This document shows positions 61,609 through 64,000 of a stretch of 64,000 nt of DNA, one piece after another. Each line of letters begins with the position of its first letter. The stretch's first letter is position 1. A model generated the notes under the pieces. The model was not told where the DNA came from, made no database searches, and saw only the letters and a list, made by a program, of their open reading frames with translations. The translations under genes were made by a program, and so were the position numbers. The DNA comes from Rhizobium sp. 007. Its GTDB lineage: Bacteria > Pseudomonadota > Alphaproteobacteria > Rhizobiales > Rhizobiaceae. The stretch lies in the NCBI RefSeq assembly GCF_015353075.1, contig NZ_CP064187.1, positions 186,001-250,000 of the forward strand. Direction: 5' to 3'.

Positions 61609-63050
61609 CAGGCCAGGCTGCGCGCCGCATTCTTCAGCGCTCTCTCCAGCGACTGGAATATCCTCGGATCATCCGACTGGGCGACATTGAAGCGAAGGAA
61701 ACCGCGTGCTGTCTGCGACAGACTGAAGGCATTGCCCGGCGCTAAGACGACGTTGTCGGCAAGGCAGGCTTGCGCGATATCGGCAGCGTCTATGCCGTCC
61801 GGCAACTTGCACCAGACAAACATGCCCGCTTGCGGCCTTATCCATGGCGTGATGCCGAGCGGCGCAAGCCGCGCTGCCGTCTCGTCCATCGCTCTTGAAA
61901 GGCGAACGCGCAGTGCCTCCAGATGTTTGCGGTAGCTGCCATCCTTCAAGAGCAGCAGGATCAGTTCGGACGAGAGCCGCCCGCCGCCGATGCTTGTCGC
62001 CATCTTGAGGTCGGTGAGCGGCTCGATCCAGTCCGGTCTCGCGGCTATGAAGCCGCAACGGACAGAGGCAGAAAGCGTCTTGGAGAAGCTGCCGATATGG
62101 ACCACACGCTCCAGCCCGTCGAACGCGGCGAGACGAGGAGCCGGCTCATCCTCGAGATCGGCGAAGATATCGTCTTCGATGATTGTCAGGCCGGCGCGCT
62201 CGGCAAGCTTCAGCAGGCGGTGTGCCACAACAGGTGAACACGTCGCGCCTGTCGGGTTATGGATTGATGAGTTGGTGATGTAGAGCCGCGGCCGGTGCTC
62301 ATCGATCGCCCGCTCGAATGCCTCGATATCCGGCCCGCTGGGCGTCATTGGAACGCCAATGGCGTTCGCCCGGTGAGCGCGCAACAGTGCATGGAAATTG
62401 AAATAGCAGGGGTCGTCCACCAATACGCCATCACCTGGCTCGATCAGAAAGCGGCACAGAAGGTCGATCGCCTGCGTGCCCGACTCCGTAAGAATGATGT
62501 GGTCGGGAGCTGCTGCAATGCCGCGCTCGCCCATGCGGCGCGAGAGCAGTTGCCTTAGCTGTGGCAGCCCAAGCGGCGTTCCATAATCTGCAAGTACCCG
62601 CCCTTCGCCGCGGGAGATCGCGCGAAGCGCCTTCCGTATTGCTACCTGTGGCATCCAGCTTGCCGGCAGCCAGCCGCATCCGGGCTTCAGCAGTTCGGGC
62701 GCGTCTTCCAGCGACTGTCGGTAGACCCACAATGGATCGATCGCCCGAGCGAGCTTCGGCCCGATCTCGGAAAGCGCAAGCGGCGCAAGCGGGCTCGAAA
62801 CGTAGAAGCCGGAACCCGGCCGTGAGCGGATCAGGCCTTCGCCGGCCAGCCGTTCATAGGCTTCCACGACAGTCGAAGGCGAGACCTGCATCGTCTTGGC
62901 GAAGGCGCGCACCGAGGGCAGGCGGGATCCCGGCACGAGCCCGCGAGCTGCGATCCGGCCGCGGATTTCCGCCATGACGCCTTCTATGCGCTTGCCGCCG
63001 CTCTCGCGCTTCGTCGACTGTTGATCCATCTGTACTGTATCCGTATCCAT
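61605..63050 (-). CDS. MocR-type regulator (GntR HTH fused to aminotransferase domain)
   Basis: The 481-residue protein has a GntR winged HTH (about 20-80; GSRLPSVRAFAKTMQVSPST, VVEAYERLAGEGLI) and a fold-type I aminotransferase domain with PLP Lys in GSFSKTLSASVRCGF and NPTGA. MocR/PdxR-like regulators use PLP chemistry as a sensor. It is divergent from the DMT permease gene across 78 bases, which is the classic arrangement for a permease controlled by MocR. Confidence 0.93.
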   Translation of the reverse strand: MDTDTVQMDQQSTKRESGGKRIEGVMAEIRGRIAARGLVPGSRLPSVRAFAKTMQVSPSTVVEAYERLAGEGLIRSRPGSGFYVSSPLAPLALSEIGPKLARAIDPLWVYRQSLEDAPELLKPGCGWLPASWMPQVAIRKALRAISRGEGRVLADYGTPLGLPQLRQLLSRRMGERGIAAAPDHIILTESGTQAIDLLCRFLIEPGDGVLVDDPCYFNFHALLRAHRANAIGVPMTPSGPDIEAFERAIDEHRPRLYITNSSIHNPTGATCSPVVAHRLLKLAERAGLTIIEDDIFADLEDEPAPRLAAFDGLERVVHIGSFSKTLSASVRCGFIAARPDWIEPLTDLKMATSIGGGRLSSELILLLLKDGSYRKHLEALRVRLSRAMDETAARLAPLGITPWIRPQAGMFVWCKLPDGIDAADIAQACLADNVVLAPGNAFSLSQTARGFLRFNVAQSDDPRIFQSLERALKNAARSLAC

Positions 63051-63128
63051 AACAGTTTGTTCTGATTGTATAGCACTGTCTCTGGCAGTTCCAGGCCTTG
63101 CGGTCGATAGCGATGAAAACGCAGGAGC

Positions 63129-63995
63129 ATGGCGATGGACCGGACAGGCGGCTGGATCAACGGTTTTCTGGGAGTGTTGATCTTCAGCGGATCGCTTCCG
63201 GCGACGCGCGTTGCGGTCGCAAATTTCGATCCGCTGTTCCTTACCGTCGCCCGCGCCGCGATCGCTGGCATACTTGCCTTATGCTTGCTGCTCGCCTTTC
63301 GCGAAAAGCGTCCTGGCCGCGCCGATCTTCTCTCGCTCCTTGTGGTGTCGCTGGGCGTAGTTATCGGCTTTCCGCTGCTCACCGCATTTGCGCTGAAGCA
63401 TATCACTTCGGCTCACTCGACAGTTTTCATCGGCCTTCTGCCACTGGCGACCGCCGTCTTTGGCGTGCTGCGCGGCGGCGAGCGCCCACGTCCGGTCTTC
63501 TGGCTGTTTTCCTGCCTCGGCAGCGCCATCGTCGCGGGCTTTGCACTGATGCGCGAGGATGCCGCATCCTCGGTCGGCGATCTCTTGATGCTCGCGGCGA
63601 TCATCGTCTGTGGGCTGGGATATGCGGAAGGGGGGCGGCTGTCGCGCAAGCTGGGCGGCTGGCAGGTTATTTCCTGGGCGCTCGTTCTCTCGCTGCCGGT
63701 CATGCTCGTGCTGTCACTCGTCGTCATGCCGCCGTCCTTCCCGGATGCAGCAAGCACGTCTTGGATCGGTCTTGCTTATGTCTCTCTCTTCAGCATGCTG
63801 ATCGGCTTCATATTCTGGTATCGCGGCCTTGCGCTCGGCGGTATCGCAGCCGTCGGCCAGCTGCAATTGCTGCAGCCCTTCTTCAGCCTGGCACTTGCGG
63901 CTGTGCTGCTTCATGAGAAGGTGAGCCCAAGCATGTTTGCCGTCACGCTGGCCGTCGTGGCCTGCGTTGCGGGCGCGAAGAAATTTGCGCGATAG
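63129..63995 (+). CDS. EamA/DMT-family permease
   Basis: The 288-residue protein has ten predicted spans in two EamA halves (AAIAGILALCLLLAF, GLLPLATAVFGVLRGGERPR; LSMLIGFIFWYRGLALGGIA and QLLQPFFSLALAAVLLHEKV). DMT permeases export or import amino acids and related metabolites. It is next to the MocR regulator, so a PLP-linked amino acid or vitamin substrate is a likely inference. Confidence 0.92.
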   Translation: MAMDRTGGWINGFLGVLIFSGSLPATRVAVANFDPLFLTVARAAIAGILALCLLLAFREKRPGRADLLSLLVVSLGVVIGFPLLTAFALKHITSAHSTVFIGLLPLATAVFGVLRGGERPRPVFWLFSCLGSAIVAGFALMREDAASSVGDLLMLAAIIVCGLGYAEGGRLSRKLGGWQVISWALVLSLPVMLVLSLVVMPPSFPDAASTSWIGLAYVSLFSMLIGFIFWYRGLALGGIAAVGQLQLLQPFFSLALAAVLLHEKVSPSMFAVTLAVVACVAGAKKFAR

Positions 63996-64000
63996 AGCAG

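Noticed and set aside
1..64000. CRISPR array, prophage or complete integrative element
   Set aside because: I saw no regularly spaced repeats, no integrase gene, and no phage structural genes; the IS pieces are isolated fragments.

Overview
The window looks like chromosomal DNA from an alpha-proteobacterium of the Rhizobiaceae (Rhizobium/Agrobacterium group). Evidence is the high-GC coding style, a PodJ-type polarity protein with Sel1 repeats and a peptidoglycan-binding tail, an ActR-type regulator, a TIGR02186/TauE pair, MocR and DMT genes, and rhizobial-type repeats and insertion-sequence remnants. No intact rRNA or tRNA gene and no CRISPR array is present. All family assignments come from reading motifs in the sequence; no database search was run.

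About 1-38 kb reads as accessory DNA. At 1-7.9 kb a tight minus-strand operon encodes a molybdenum enzyme of the pyrogallol-transhydroxylase / resorcinol-hydroxylase type. Its large subunit has an SCP2-like N-terminal domain, and its iron-sulfur subunit has lost one cluster site. The operon also holds a TetR regulator, a 61-residue protein, an acyl-CoA synthetase and two VOC (ring-cleavage-like) proteins. Divergent from it (8.3-11.1 kb) is a ketone-body operon: patatin-like hydrolase, acetoacetate decarboxylase and D-3-hydroxybutyrate dehydrogenase. The two promoters share a 13-bp motif, so the halves are probably co-regulated.

At 11.2-15.3 kb a second TetR gene lies beside a DUF2092 protein and a secreted Gly/Ser/Tyr-rich repeat protein. 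A TGCAC-N5/6-GTGCA operator recurs at the TetR gene, at the DUF2092 promoter and at a decayed DUF2092 paralogue that carries an IS3 fragment. Between 14 and 19 kb lies a graveyard of IS630, IS5, IS3 and IS21 pieces, a tRNA-like remnant and a LysR tail, mixed with small live genes (TetR/VOC/cupin, Cys-rich periplasmic proteins).

At 19.6-28.8 kb is a signalling cluster: an 1847-residue kinase-like/ATPase/GAF/PAS/histidine kinase, an ActR-like regulator whose phosphoacceptor Asp is Glu, a FixJ-type regulator and a lone receiver. Then come a glycoamylase-family protein with a GH94-like remnant upstream, and a TetR-controlled RND efflux operon with two lipoprotein adaptors, ending in a DUF900 hydrolase.

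From about 39 kb onward the content is core-like: a CAP-domain protein, a TPR-methyltransferase, two paralogous YitT-type membrane proteins flanking AhpD-like and Rrf2 genes, a ligase-associated Lhr-type helicase plus PdeM nuclease, a lytic transglycosylase, an HxlR/reductase pair, TIGR02186-TauE, a Ddl ligase, a C39-like protein, podJ, an Lrp regulator with a PLP sulfur-amino-acid enzyme, and a MocR/DMT pair. Decay is visible here too: a UspA gene with two +1 frameshifts, an ArsR gene broken behind an intact operator, and a dead IS110/IS1111 element between podJ and the C39 gene.
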